Below are positions 48,261-57,263 of a stretch of 64,000 nt of DNA, piece after piece. A program made the translations under genes and the position numbers. The DNA comes from an uncultured bacterium (GTDB lineage Bacteria; Cyanobacteriota; Vampirovibrionia; Gastranaerophilales; Gastranaerophilaceae), in NCBI GenBank assembly GCA_949297715.1, contig CASFTJ010000004.1, forward strand, positions 1-64,000, in the 5' to 3' direction. The notes beneath the pieces are model-generated. The model saw nothing but the letters and a program-made list of their open reading frames with translations. It was not told the origin of the DNA and ran no database searches. Each line of letters begins with the position of its first letter. Position 1 is the first letter of the stretch.

Positions 48261-48650
48261 TTACACCTGAGAAACCGAAATGCTTGTGATACCTGAGTTT
48301 CTAGCACTGTCCATAAGTTTTACGACAGCGCCGTGAGTAGCTTCACCGTCGGATTCTATCATCATGCCGTCAGGAAAATTTGCTGCATTTTGCTTAATAT
48401 AATTTTCAAGTTCGTCGACGGGAATTTCTTGACCTTCAATATAATATTTATCCTCAGAAGTTACATTGACCGTCAAAATCTTCGTGTCCTGTTTAACCTG
48501 TTCTTCCGCGACATTTTCCGGTACTGTCAGGTTAAGCCCCTGTTGGTCAAGAAGTGGCGCTATTACCATCATTATAATCAACAGTACAAGAAAAATATCT
48601 GTTAAAGGTGTTATGTTTATTTCGTTAAATTCTCCGCGGTTACGGCTCAT
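48261..48650 (-). CDS. exbD: ExbD/TolR-family protein (second copy)
   Basis: 129 residues with the conserved start EINITPLTDIFLVLLIIMMVIAPLL, in which the Asp is the proton-path residue of ExbD/TolR. The periplasmic rest includes YIEGQEIPVDEL and SDGEATHGAVVKLMDSARNSGI. Last of the TonB cluster (409-residue TonB-like, exbB, exbD, exbD). The paired exbD genes follow one another by 2 bases, so both are probably expressed and may heterodimerise. Confidence 0.9.
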   Translation of the reverse strand: MSRNRGEFNEINITPLTDIFLVLLIIMMVIAPLLDQQGLNLTVPENVAEEQVKQDTKILTVNVTSEDKYYIEGQEIPVDELENYIKQNAANFPDGMMIESDGEATHGAVVKLMDSARNSGITSISVSQV

Positions 48651-48652
48651 TT

Positions 48653-49105
48653 TTAGACTCCTTGTTTATTTTCTTCTTTCAGCTCTTTTTGTTCTTTCTT
48701 ACTCAAAGGTTCGCCGGCAACGATAAGCTTTTTGTATTCTGCATCCTGTGCGGCGTTCATAACTTTCATAATCTCGGCACTTTTTACTTTTTCATCTGCT
48801 TTAACTACGACTTCAGGTTTTTCAATGGATTCTTTCAGGGCGATAAGTTCGTCGGTTAATTGTTCTTCTGTTATCGGAGTTCCGTTTAAGAACATTTGAC
48901 CGTCCCTTGTGATAGCGATTGTTGCATTTTTCTGCTCAATTGCAACCCCGCTGTTAATCTCAGGTACCGTTATCGCATTATCCATTGACTGAAATGTCGG
49001 TGCTACAACCATCATTATGATTAACAGTACAAGGAAAATGTCTGTTAAAGGTGTTATGTTTATTTCCGTAAAAAGTTTTTCTTTTTTGTTTGAACTGAAT
49101 GCCAT
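48653..49105 (-). CDS. exbD: ExbD/TolR-family protein (first copy)
   Basis: 150 residues with TEINITPLTDIFLVLLIIMMVVAPTF near the N-terminus and a periplasmic part (INGTPITEEQLTDELIALKESI.., VVKADEKVKSAEIMKVMNAAQDAEYKKLIVAG), then a Lys/Glu-rich C-terminal tail not seen in the second copy. Energises a TonB-type transporter with ExbB using the proton gradient. Confidence 0.9.
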   Translation of the reverse strand: MAFSSNKKEKLFTEINITPLTDIFLVLLIIMMVVAPTFQSMDNAITVPEINSGVAIEQKNATIAITRDGQMFLNGTPITEEQLTDELIALKESIEKPEVVVKADEKVKSAEIMKVMNAAQDAEYKKLIVAGEPLSKKEQKELKEENKQGV

Positions 49106-49122
49106 TTGAGTTTTCCTTTTGT

Positions 49123-49767
49123 TTACAACGAAACATTTGATGTTGTTTTGTTAGATTCTTCTTCTGAATCTACAAAGCTTAAGAATAACAATTTAATAAG
49201 CTGAAAATCGTCTTCGTAGCGTTTTACTATTGATTGGAAAGAGTTGTAGAAAACAACCGCAACAATAGCAACTCCAAGACCGAAAGCTGTCGCAATCAAG
49301 GCTGATCCGATACCCATCGCAACTGCTGCAGATTGGTTTCCTTGAGTTGCAAGATCCTGGAATGTATAAAGAATTCTTACAACAGTTCCGAACAACCCTA
49401 AAAACGGTGCAACACCACCGATTGTACCGAGAATTGTAAGGTGGCTTTCAAGTTTTCTTGTTGCAAGCGCTGCTGCAATATCAAATGATCTTGAAAAACC
49501 GTTCTTTTGTTCAGAAAAGATTCTGACTGCTTCTTCTGTAACTTCTCCGATTACGCCTCCGCAATTTTCAGCGATGCTTTGAGCTCCTTGAAGATTGTTT
49601 TTGGCGAGTTCTCTTTGAAGTTTTGGGATGAATAAAACAACATCTCTTTTGTTTGCTTTGTAAAACTGAAATCTGTTAAATACAACCGCTACGACCAGTA
49701 TTGAACAAACCAATATCGGTAAAAGTACCGGCCAGTCTAGTTGAATTGAGTGTAATAGTAGTTCCAT
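49123..49767 (-). CDS. exbB: ExbB/TolQ-family proton channel protein
   Basis: 214 residues of the MotA/TolQ/ExbB family: an N-terminal helix (LLPILVCSILVVAVVFNRFQFY), a cytoplasmic middle, and two C-terminal helices (LTILGTIGGVAPFLGLFGTVVRILYTFQDLA, AVAMGIGSALIATAFGLGVAIVAVVFYNSF). It drives TonB with the ExbD pair. A Ser/Asn/Thr-rich C-terminal end follows. Confidence 0.93.
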   Translation of the reverse strand: MELLLHSIQLDWPVLLPILVCSILVVAVVFNRFQFYKANKRDVVLFIPKLQRELAKNNLQGAQSIAENCGGVIGEVTEEAVRIFSEQKNGFSRSFDIAAALATRKLESHLTILGTIGGVAPFLGLFGTVVRILYTFQDLATQGNQSAAVAMGIGSALIATAFGLGVAIVAVVFYNSFQSIVKRYEDDFQLIKLLFLSFVDSEEESNKTTSNVSL

Positions 49768-49812
49768 TTTTGGTATCCTCTCCTTTATTTTTCTTCTAAT
49801 CTTTATTGCTTT

Positions 49813-51042
49813 TTATTGGTAACCTGCGGCACCAAATACGTTGTAGTCAAATGTGAATTGAATATCAATGCTTGCGCCTTTGTATTCTGCCGGAAGCGGT
49901 TTAAAGGGTGCTGTGAGTTTTACTGCATTTAAAGCCGCATCATCCGCACTTTTAAGTCCTGAAGATTTGTATACACTGCAGGAAAGAAGTCTTCCGTCTT
50001 TTGCAATTTTAAACAATAATACAACTCTTTTACTTTCGTTACCTTTTGGCGGATCCCAGTTCATTTTAATTCTTCTCTGGAGTTCTCTCATATAAGGGCC
50101 GAAGTCAGGTTCTCTTATTGTATCAATTCCGGGTGCGCCTTTAGGGTTTCCGGGGCCAGGATTACCTACACCGCCTGTTCCGCCGCCACCGCCTCGTGCA
50201 AGCTTTTGTCCTGATGAACTTCCGCCGCCTGTCGGGGCTAGGGATGGTGCAGGGGTGTAACTTCCGCTGCCGCTTCCGCTTATCGGGCCGCCTGAACCTC
50301 CGCCTTTATTTGAAGTTCCTGAACCGCTTATCGGGCCTGTTGCGTAAGTGCCTGTTTTTGTTCCGCCTGAAGGTACTGGAACTTGGAATGCACTGCTTGG
50401 TTTTGCAGTCGGTTTTGGTGTTAAAGGCGGTTTTATTGAAGGTTTAGCAGTTGGAGGAGCAGGCTTTGCAACTTCAGGTGCCTTTGTTGGTGCCGGAGGT
50501 TGCTTATTTACTTTTGGCTGTTCAGGTTTTGGCTGAACTGCCTGCTGAATTTGTTCTGCTATAGTCGGTTTTTTAACCGGTTGTTGTTTTGGTTGAGTTT
50601 GCGTTTTTTGAGGTGCAGGCTGCTTCGCTTTTGCCGGCGGTTGAGGTGCAGGTGATGGTTTTGGGGAGTCTGCAGGCGCCGGTGATGGCATTGAAACAGG
50701 TTTTGTCGGATCGTGATGTCCGCCTGCTCGTGAATTTATGTCTGAACGATATGGTGTGTTCTTGTTTATCGGAGTTCCTTCTTTCTCTACAAGAACAAAT
50801 TCTATATCCTTCATTTTGGGTTTCGGTCTGTCAAAAATACTCAGTTTGATTCCTAAAAGTAAAAGAATAAATGAAATAAGGTAAATTAACCCGACTACTG
50901 TGGGGTGAAGAATTGTTGAAATAACAATATCCTTTTTCAGATTATCCTCTTTACTCTTTTTGGCTGTTGCAGGAAGTGTAAAGCCGAGATTCTTCTGATT
51001 ATCTTCTTCTCTATCAACGGTATATTTTCCTATGATTGACAT
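49813..51042 (-). CDS. TonB-family protein
   Basis: 409 residues. A cytoplasmic N-terminus and transmembrane helix (about 47-68, PTVVGLIYLISFILLLLG) are followed by a Pro/Lys/Gln-rich spacer (PAPADSPKPSPAPQPPAKAKQP..), a Gly-rich stretch (GTSNKGGGSGGPISGSGSGS) and a C-terminal TonB/TolA-like domain (YMRELQRRIKMNWDPPKGNESKRVVLLFKIAKDGRLLSCSVYKSSGLKSADDAALNAVKL). It spans the periplasm to energise outer-membrane transport. A TolA reading is possible; no tolB or pal is adjacent. Confidence 0.85.
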   Translation of the reverse strand: MSIIGKYTVDREEDNQKNLGFTLPATAKKSKEDNLKKDIVISTILHPTVVGLIYLISFILLLLGIKLSIFDRPKPKMKDIEFVLVEKEGTPINKNTPYRSDINSRAGGHHDPTKPVSMPSPAPADSPKPSPAPQPPAKAKQPAPQKTQTQPKQQPVKKPTIAEQIQQAVQPKPEQPKVNKQPPAPTKAPEVAKPAPPTAKPSIKPPLTPKPTAKPSSAFQVPVPSGGTKTGTYATGPISGSGTSNKGGGSGGPISGSGSGSYTPAPSLAPTGGGSSSGQKLARGGGGGTGGVGNPGPGNPKGAPGIDTIREPDFGPYMRELQRRIKMNWDPPKGNESKRVVLLFKIAKDGRLLSCSVYKSSGLKSADDAALNAVKLTAPFKPLPAEYKGASIDIQFTFDYNVFGAAGYQ

Positions 51043-51151
51043 ATCCCTGATTAAACCTTTCGTTTAAGTGTTATTTATTTTATCGGTTACAGTTTTATCT
51101 CTGTCTGTGTAATTCTATTATAATTTAACAGTAAAATTATTACCCGATTTT

Positions 51152-51943
51152 CTAATAATTAGTATTATATATTGCGGGATTTACTGTAATTGCTTGGGTA
51201 AGTGTTAAAGAAATACCGGCATTTGCAGGGATTTCGACGTTATCTCCTTTGTCCCAGATAGATTTAACAAGTCCGCCGCCTGCGCCTACTGCTGTTCCAA
51301 GTGCTGTTCCTTTACCGATATTTCCTCCTGATATAGCACTCATAACAAGTCCTGCCGTCGCTCCGGCTGCTGAACCTACCGCAAGATCTTTACCGTAATC
51401 CTTTGCAACATCAAGTTTTGTGCCGCCTACAAGAACCCCTGTTCCGTCATCTGTTTTGATTACTGCTGATATCGGAATCTGTGTTCCGTATGGGGTTGTG
51501 ATTTGGGTAAATCTTATCATAAGCTTACCGTTCATACTGCCTCTTTTGGCTTTGGAAACTTCTAAAACTTGACCTGTTATTGAGCTTCCCGCTGGAGCTA
51601 TAAGACTTCCGTTATAATAAAAGTCAGAATTTAATGCTACAGTTACGTTTTGGCCAAGAGAAAGATTTTCAGAACTTAATGCCATTGTTGTGATTACAGG
51701 AATGTTTTGACCTGCCGGAACCGTTACAATGTGGCCTTTAAGAGTTGTGTTTGTATTTACTTGATTGTTATTATAATTTTGTCTTTGAAAATTATTTGAC
51801 TGTGAACCGAATTGAGGTGCCGGATTGTATTGCTGCTGTTGATATGCAGGGGTTTGTTCCGTATAAGTAAAATTGCTTGCCGCTATTGTTACATTTGCTC
51901 CAAATAAGACTGCTGCCAATAGTAAACTTATTTTTGCTTTCAT
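51152..51943 (-). CDS. Secreted beta-rich protein with glycine-zipper region
   Basis: 263 residues. A signal peptide (MKAKISLLLAAVLFGANVTIA) is followed by a Gln/Asn/Tyr-rich linker, a conserved beta-rich domain (IVTVPAGQNIPVITTMALS.., DFYYNGSLIAPAGSSITGQVLEVSKAKRGSMNGKLMIRFTQI..) and a Gly/Ala-rich zipper (GSAAGATAGLVMSAISGGNIGKGTALGTAVGAGGGLV) that could sit in or on a membrane. Shares its beta domain with the next gene (52014-52610). Confidence 0.65.
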   Translation of the reverse strand: MKAKISLLLAAVLFGANVTIAASNFTYTEQTPAYQQQQYNPAPQFGSQSNNFQRQNYNNNQVNTNTTLKGHIVTVPAGQNIPVITTMALSSENLSLGQNVTVALNSDFYYNGSLIAPAGSSITGQVLEVSKAKRGSMNGKLMIRFTQITTPYGTQIPISAVIKTDDGTGVLVGGTKLDVAKDYGKDLAVGSAAGATAGLVMSAISGGNIGKGTALGTAVGAGGGLVKSIWDKGDNVEIPANAGISLTLTQAITVNPAIYNTNY

Positions 51944-52013
51944 TTTTTATCCCTTCCCTTCTATATGTCTGATTAAACTTTTTATAATATTTTATTTTAA
52001 TTTAATTCTCTTG

Positions 52014-52610
52014 TCAATTTGTTAAAACGTGTGTGATTTCAAGCGGTTCGGTAAGAATTATAAGCAAATCAAGACCTGAGGGAAGTGTTGTATGTTCGCC
52101 CATTTTTCTTCTTTCTCCAGGTTTAATTTGAAGTGTTGCCGTACCTTTTAGTTTTTGCTGGTAATGAGGCATCCTTATCCAGTTTTCTGGTTCAGAAACT
52201 CCTCCGCCTATAAGATTGTTATTGGAAGTGTAAATATATCCCTTCATCGGAAGTTCATATCCGTCGGGTAATATCATTTTAGCTATTCGGATAATCATTG
52301 ATCCGTTTGTGCCGATTACGGGTTCATTCATTTTCTCGATGTAGCCTTCAAAAAGTGTGTTTTCGGGAACTATTTTGGTGTCATACATGAATAAGTCGGT
52401 TGTCGCAATAAATTTCACTTTATAACCTTCTGAATTATATTGTGTTGAAATTTCCTGCGCACTTATTACGGGGATGAAAGTTCCGGCATTCAAAACTACC
52501 GGATCCTGTTCTCTCATATCAAGCTGTATGTCCTCAAGAGGAGCTGCAGAATAAGCTTGGATACCGCATAAACTGCCTAATATTAATATACTCAATAAAG
52601 CTCTTTTCAT
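52014..52610 (-). CDS. Secreted beta-rich protein, paralogue of the 51152-51943 product
   Basis: 198 residues with a signal peptide (MKRALLSILILGSLCGIQAYS). The core follows the same order as its neighbour: NAGTFIPVISAQEIS, DLFMYDTKIVPENTLFEGYIEK, GTNGSMIIRIAKMILPDGYELPMKGYI, then a C-terminal LPSGLDLLIILTEPLEI. No glycine zipper. It has no Shine-Dalgarno and a TATAAT 7 bases before ATG. VirB10/TrbI-like lengths were considered, but the sequences do not clearly match. Confidence 0.65.
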   Translation of the reverse strand: MKRALLSILILGSLCGIQAYSAAPLEDIQLDMREQDPVVLNAGTFIPVISAQEISTQYNSEGYKVKFIATTDLFMYDTKIVPENTLFEGYIEKMNEPVIGTNGSMIIRIAKMILPDGYELPMKGYIYTSNNNLIGGGVSEPENWIRMPHYQQKLKGTATLQIKPGERRKMGEHTTLPSGLDLLIILTEPLEITHVLTN

Positions 52611-52617
52611 AAGTCCT

Positions 52618-52645
52618 ATTATAACATTTTTTACCTTAAAAGCAA
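52618..52645 (-). promoter_or_regulatory. Promoter of the 52014-52610 gene, leaderless layout
   Basis: Minus-strand TTGCTT (52640-52645), a 16-base spacer and TATAAT (52618-52623). The -10 ends 7 bases before the ATG at 52610. Confidence 0.55.
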
Positions 52646-52735
52646 GTTGTCAGGTTTTGATAACAGATAAATGTTTTAATTTTTCCATTTGTTTGTTTTT
52701 TGATATAATAAAGTTTGTAGAAAGGACGTGTAAAC

Positions 52736-53737
52736 ATGAATAAACGAATTGTATCAGGCATGAGGCCTACAGGAAAACTTCATTTGGGGCATTATCTCGG
52801 GGTTATTCAAAATTGGGTTAAACTTCAGACACAATATGAAAGCTTTTTCTTTGTCGCTGATTGGCACGCTCTTACTACAAAATACGATAAAACTGAAAAT
52901 CTTAAAGACGACGTTTTTGACGTTGTTGCAGATTGGTTAAGCTGCGGAATTGATCCTGAGGTTTCTACAATTTATGTTCAGTCTTTGATTCCAGAAATTG
53001 CGGAGCTTAATGTTTATTTGAGTATGGTTACTCCTCAAAATTGGGTTGAGAGAGATCCTTGTCTTAAAGATATGGCAAAAATTCTTCGCACAAAAGAAGG
53101 CGCTAATTCGCAGGTAAGTTACGGGTTATTGGGGTATCCTGTTTTGATGAGTGCGGATATTATGATGTTTAATTCTTCTTATATTCCTGTCGGAATTGAT
53201 CAGGTTGCGCATATCGAAATTACCCGTGATATTGCAAGAAGATTTAATAATATTTATAAATGTGACTTTTTTAATGAGCCTGAACCTTTGTTGAATAACT
53301 GTTCGTTGATTTGCGGGTTAGACGGAAATAAAATGGGCAAGTCTTTCCAAAATGATATAAAAATTTCCGATACGGCTGAAGTTACGGCAAAGAAAATTAT
53401 GACGGCTATCACTGACAGAAGCAGAATGAGAAAAGATGACCCTGGACATCCGGATGAGTGCGAAGTTGCGTTTAAGTATTGGCAGGTATTCGGTACGGAT
53501 GAACAGGTTCAACAAGTAAGATGTGAGTGCGAAAAAGGTTTGAGGGGCTGCGCTGATTGTAAAAGACAGCTTGCTCAAGTTATAAATAAAAAAATGGCGC
53601 CGATTCGTGAAAAAAGAGCTTACTATGAGCAGCACCCTGAAGTTGTTCATAATATTATCAAAGAAGGTTCTGAAAAAGCACGTGTTGAGGCGAAAAAAGT
53701 CTTAAAAGAAGTCAGAAAACTTGTTAAAATGTATTAG
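52736..53737 (+). CDS. trpS: Tryptophanyl-tRNA synthetase
   Basis: 333 residues of class I TrpRS. The HIGH-type motif is PTGKLHLGHYLG (about 10-21) and the KMSKS motif appears as KMGKS (about 199-203). VADWHALTTKY and GIDQVAHIEITRDIARRFN are also typical. GAAAGGACG precedes the ATG. Charges tRNA(Trp) in the cytoplasm. Confidence 0.96.
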   Translation: MNKRIVSGMRPTGKLHLGHYLGVIQNWVKLQTQYESFFFVADWHALTTKYDKTENLKDDVFDVVADWLSCGIDPEVSTIYVQSLIPEIAELNVYLSMVTPQNWVERDPCLKDMAKILRTKEGANSQVSYGLLGYPVLMSADIMMFNSSYIPVGIDQVAHIEITRDIARRFNNIYKCDFFNEPEPLLNNCSLICGLDGNKMGKSFQNDIKISDTAEVTAKKIMTAITDRSRMRKDDPGHPDECEVAFKYWQVFGTDEQVQQVRCECEKGLRGCADCKRQLAQVINKKMAPIREKRAYYEQHPEVVHNIIKEGSEKARVEAKKVLKEVRKLVKMY

Positions 53738-53762
53738 GATTTAACGATTACGGAGAGAGTTG

Positions 53763-54344
53763 ATGCATGATATTCTTATTAAAATAAATGATTTATTTCA
53801 GAGTTGGGGTGTTCCGGGGCTTGCTCTTAATTCTTTTATCGAAAGTTTTTTTCTTGTTCCGCCTCCTGATATATTGTTGATTTCTATGGATCTTGCAAAA
53901 CCTGATAAGGCACTTTATTATGCAACAATTTGTACGATAGCATCAGCTTTTGGAGGTGCTTTCGGGTATTTTATCGGGTATGTCGGCGGGCGTCCTGTTT
54001 TTAACTTTATTTTCAGAAATAAGCACGAACAGTTTGAACGTGTCGAAAAAATGTATGGCGAATATGGCTCTTGGGCAGTGTTTTTCTCCGCTTTTACTCC
54101 TATCCCGTATAAAATTTTTACTATTACAAGCGGAATTCTGAATATGAATTTCTGGAAATTCTTGGTAGCAAGCTTTTTTGGAAGAGGCTTAAGATTTTAT
54201 CTTGTAAGTATTGTACTTATGCTTTTCGGGGAAACGATTAAACATTACATCGAATGGGTTATATTAGGGGTTACGGTTCTGATTATTCTGTTCTTTGTTG
54301 TTCTATACAAGAAAAGACATATGTTTAAAAAAAATATAGAGTAA
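53763..54344 (+). CDS. DedA/YqaA-type (VTT-domain) membrane protein
   Basis: 193 residues from ATG 53763 with GGAGAG upstream. Five or so hydrophobic segments, including FIESFFLVPPPDILLISMDLAK, GGAFGYFIGYVGGRPVF, FFSAFTPIPYKIFTITSGILNMNFWKFLVASFFGRGLRFYLV, which are hallmarks of the SNARE-associated/DedA YqaA group. DedA proteins are lipid scramblase-like or affect membrane homeostasis. Follows trpS closely. Confidence 0.85.
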   Translation: MHDILIKINDLFQSWGVPGLALNSFIESFFLVPPPDILLISMDLAKPDKALYYATICTIASAFGGAFGYFIGYVGGRPVFNFIFRNKHEQFERVEKMYGEYGSWAVFFSAFTPIPYKIFTITSGILNMNFWKFLVASFFGRGLRFYLVSIVLMLFGETIKHYIEWVILGVTVLIILFFVVLYKKRHMFKKNIE

Positions 54345-54465
54345 TTTCATATATTTATATTAGTGTATATTTTGCCAAAAAGATATATAATAAAATAAAC
54401 TGATTTTACTGTTCAGTTGATATTAATAAAAAAATCATTAAGTTTAGAAAAAAAGGATGATTAAG

Positions 54466-55458
54466 ATGAATAGAAATTTAGCTTTATTTATTGCAACAGT
54501 TGTTATATTAGGTACAACTACGGGTGTTTGTTTGGCAGTTGATAGTAACAACTCTATGGGTATAAATCGTGCAACTATCCCTTCTGCGGATCCTGTTGAA
54601 CCTCCAATCAATGTTGGTGTTTTTGAATATAACCCGAAACTTTATCCAAATCCCAATTTAGCTCATGCGGTTGCAAGTTATAAGCAGGAAAATTATACAG
54701 GTGCTGCTCAGGAACTTTTGTCTTTTGTTGAGAAAAATCCTGAGGATGTAAAGGCATATTATTACTTGGCAATGGCTTTAGCTAACCTTGGCGATTCTGA
54801 TGCTGCTGTTACAGCTTATGAAAAAGTTATTGCTTTAAATTCAAATGAGGCTATAACTACTTATGCGTCAAAAGGCAGGGATTGTATTATTGGCGGGCCG
54901 CTTTGTGTTGATGCTGATTTGATGGACGGGGAAGAACCTGATCCTTTGGATGAATTTATTAATGCTCCTTACGGGGATGGATTTTCTCCTGAGTTGAAAG
55001 AACAAATGAAGTTGCAAGACCTCAAAACCATCCAGAAAAATATTAACAGAAAACCTGAGCTTGATAAAGATGAAATTCAAGATATTAAAAATTTTGATAA
55101 AGAAAATTCAGGGTATAATCTTACGGATAACTTGATTGCGCTTGCGGATGGCGAAGTTTCAAATGACGAAATTGTCGATGCTTTGAATACACTTAAAAAA
55201 GCAGGTATGACGGTTTCTATTCAACCATCTTCCTCAAATCCTGCAGCTTACCAAAATCCGCAAATGGCACAGATGAGCATGATGATGGGAAATTCTCAAA
55301 ATAATAACAATGACCCTATGGCTCAGATGCTTCCTTATATGATGCAGGCCGGAACAAAAGAGGGTGCGCAAAATGTTGATCCGCAAGTTATTCAGGCTAT
55401 GATGATGAGTTCTATGCTGAATAATTTTGATTTTAATGCGTCTGATAATAACAGATAG
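54466..55458 (+). CDS. TPR-containing secreted protein
   Basis: ATG 54466 is chosen because AAGGA lies 8 bases upstream; 330 residues. A signal peptide (MNRNLALFIATVVILGTTTGVCLA) is followed by TPR-like repeats (ASYKQENYTGAAQELLSFVEKNPEDVKAYYYLAMALANLGDSDAAVTAYEKVIALN), an acidic helix and a Met/Asn-rich C-terminal tail. Stops 2 bases before the next TPR gene. Likely a periplasmic or surface scaffold. Confidence 0.7.
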   Translation: MNRNLALFIATVVILGTTTGVCLAVDSNNSMGINRATIPSADPVEPPINVGVFEYNPKLYPNPNLAHAVASYKQENYTGAAQELLSFVEKNPEDVKAYYYLAMALANLGDSDAAVTAYEKVIALNSNEAITTYASKGRDCIIGGPLCVDADLMDGEEPDPLDEFINAPYGDGFSPELKEQMKLQDLKTIQKNINRKPELDKDEIQDIKNFDKENSGYNLTDNLIALADGEVSNDEIVDALNTLKKAGMTVSIQPSSSNPAAYQNPQMAQMSMMMGNSQNNNNDPMAQMLPYMMQAGTKEGAQNVDPQVIQAMMMSSMLNNFDFNASDNNR

Positions 55459-55460
55459 TT

Positions 55461-56069
55461 ATGATTATTAATACTTATGAAGAAGCGAAAAATAAACTTT
55501 TGACATTCTCTCTTGATGAGGAATGTCAAAGTTTTTTTGAAAAAAATAATTATTTGTTGGAACTTGCTTATTGTAAAATTTTTACCGGTAAGCTTGAGGC
55601 TGCCGAAAATCTTTTTGCTCTGACCTTAAATGAAAATACCCGTTCAAAATGGGGGTATAAACTTTCGGGAATTCTTTTAAACAAACCTGTGCAATATCCG
55701 ACGTATTTTGAGTTGAGAAACTTTCTTGAAATTGATTTAAACCTGCTGATTAACTACCAAAAAGGAGAATATGCTGATGAAGTTTTAAGTTATGCGGATT
55801 CGTTTTTTTCGGTTAATCCTGAGGTTTATAAGTATATTGGGCGGGTATTTTTAAAAAACGGTGTGTATTCTTATGCAAAGTTTTTTCTTGAGAGAGCTAA
55901 AAATTATTTTTATCAGGATCCGGAGCTTCACGTACATCTTGCCGAGTTTGCCATTTTAGAAGGTCGTTATGAAAGTGCTTTAAAGGCTGTAAATGCTTGT
56001 CTGGAAATTCTTCCGGAGTATTTTCCGGCAATCAAATTGAAAAGAAAATTAACGAAAAGTGTTTTATAA
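55461..56069 (+). CDS. TPR-like hypothetical protein
   Basis: 202 residues with TPR-type helices (LELAYCKIFTGKLEAAENLFALTLNENTRSKWGYKLSGILL, YIGRVFLKNGVYSYAKFFLERAKNYFYQDPELHVHLAEFAILEGRYESALKAVNACLEILPEY). No signal peptide. Starts 2 bases after the previous stop codon, so the two are likely coupled. Function unknown. Confidence 0.65.
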   Translation: MIINTYEEAKNKLLTFSLDEECQSFFEKNNYLLELAYCKIFTGKLEAAENLFALTLNENTRSKWGYKLSGILLNKPVQYPTYFELRNFLEIDLNLLINYQKGEYADEVLSYADSFFSVNPEVYKYIGRVFLKNGVYSYAKFFLERAKNYFYQDPELHVHLAEFAILEGRYESALKAVNACLEILPEYFPAIKLKRKLTKSVL

Positions 56070-56142
56070 ATTGATTGAAAAATAAGTTTGTGTTACTCTG
56101 GTAGCGCAAGTTTTTAATAACCCCAGGAGAGGAATTAAGTTT

Positions 56143-57189
56143 ATGATTATTATAATGGAGCGTAATGCGACAAAGGTTAACATTCAAAAAGTGTTGGATT
56201 TGTTAACTGATAACGGTTTTAAAGTAAGATGTACCGAAGGTGAAATTCATACAGTTATTGATGCAATAGGTGATAAAAATACGGTGTCACCCGGTAGAAT
56301 TGCGGCATTAGAAGGTGTAAAAGAGATTAAAGTAATAAGAGAGCCTTATCGTTTAGCTTCTCGTGACGGGCAGGATGAAGATACAGTTATTTCATTTCCG
56401 AACGGTGTTAAAATCGGCGGAAACAACAAACCTGTTGTAATGGCGGGGCCTTGCTCAGTTGAAGAAGATTTTGAAGGACTTTTGAAGGTTGCAGTTGCTG
56501 CAAAAGAAGCAGGTTGTCAGTTTCTTAGAGGCGGTGCTTTTAAGCCGAGAACTTCTCCTTATGATTTTCAAGGTTTTGGAGAAAAGGCGCTTCGATATCT
56601 GAAAAAAGCAAGTGAAGAAACCGGACTTTTAACGGTTTCAGAAGTTATGGATGCGTCTGACCTTGATATGATGTGCGATTATGTTGATGTTTTGCAGATT
56701 GGAGCTAGAAATGTTCAGAATTTCAAGCTTCTTCATGCTGTCGGGCGTTGTAACAAGCCTGTAATCTTAAAAAGAGGACTTGCAAGCACCATTAGAGAAT
56801 TTCTTCTTGCAGCTGAACATATTTTGTATCATGGCAACAAAAACGTTATTCTTTGTGAAAGAGGTATAAGAAGTTTTGACAGTGCTTTTACCAGAAACGT
56901 TATGGACATAGCTTCAATTCCGGTTATTAAAAAGTATTCGCATCTGCCGATAATTATTGATCCGAGCCACGGTACAGGGCAAAGATATCTTATTGAACCG
57001 CTTGCTAAAGCAGGATTAGTCGTTGGTGCTGACGGTATTATGATTGAAGTCCACCACGATCCTGAAAATGCTCTTTCTGATGGAAAACAAAGTTTGCCTA
57101 TTCCGATGTTTAAAGAAGTAATGGAAAGACTTAATCGTTTCAGTAACAGGCTTCATTACGAAAAACAATACCTTAGTGCGGATGTGTAA
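56143..57189 (+). CDS. aroF: 3-deoxy-7-phosphoheptulonate (DAHP) synthase
   Basis: 348 residues: an N-terminal ferredoxin-like regulatory domain (about 1-70, MIIIMERNATKVNIQKVLDLLTDNGFKVR), then the KDO8P-type DAHP synthase barrel (VVMAGPCSVEEDFEGLLKVA, GGAFKPRTSPYDFQG, VLQIGARNVQNFKLLHAVG, ILKRGLASTIREFLLAAEHI, IIDPSHGTGQRY). First step of the shikimate pathway, AroA(beta) type as in Thermotoga and Bacillus. AGGAGAGG precedes ATG. Confidence 0.92.
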   Translation: MIIIMERNATKVNIQKVLDLLTDNGFKVRCTEGEIHTVIDAIGDKNTVSPGRIAALEGVKEIKVIREPYRLASRDGQDEDTVISFPNGVKIGGNNKPVVMAGPCSVEEDFEGLLKVAVAAKEAGCQFLRGGAFKPRTSPYDFQGFGEKALRYLKKASEETGLLTVSEVMDASDLDMMCDYVDVLQIGARNVQNFKLLHAVGRCNKPVILKRGLASTIREFLLAAEHILYHGNKNVILCERGIRSFDSAFTRNVMDIASIPVIKKYSHLPIIIDPSHGTGQRYLIEPLAKAGLVVGADGIMIEVHHDPENALSDGKQSLPIPMFKEVMERLNRFSNRLHYEKQYLSADV

Positions 57190-57201
57190 TATTTATAAAT
57201 T

Positions 57202-57232
57202 AAAGGCGCCATACTAATAAGGCGCCTTTTTT
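57202..57232. terminator. Bidirectional terminator between aroF and the pentapeptide gene
   Basis: AAAGGCGCC (57202-57210) pairs with GGCGCCTTT (57221-57229) around a 10-base loop, with T-tract on the plus strand and A-rich sequence before it. Confidence 0.8.
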
Positions 57233-57263
57233 AAATCTTTTATTATATTTGTTTATTAATTGA

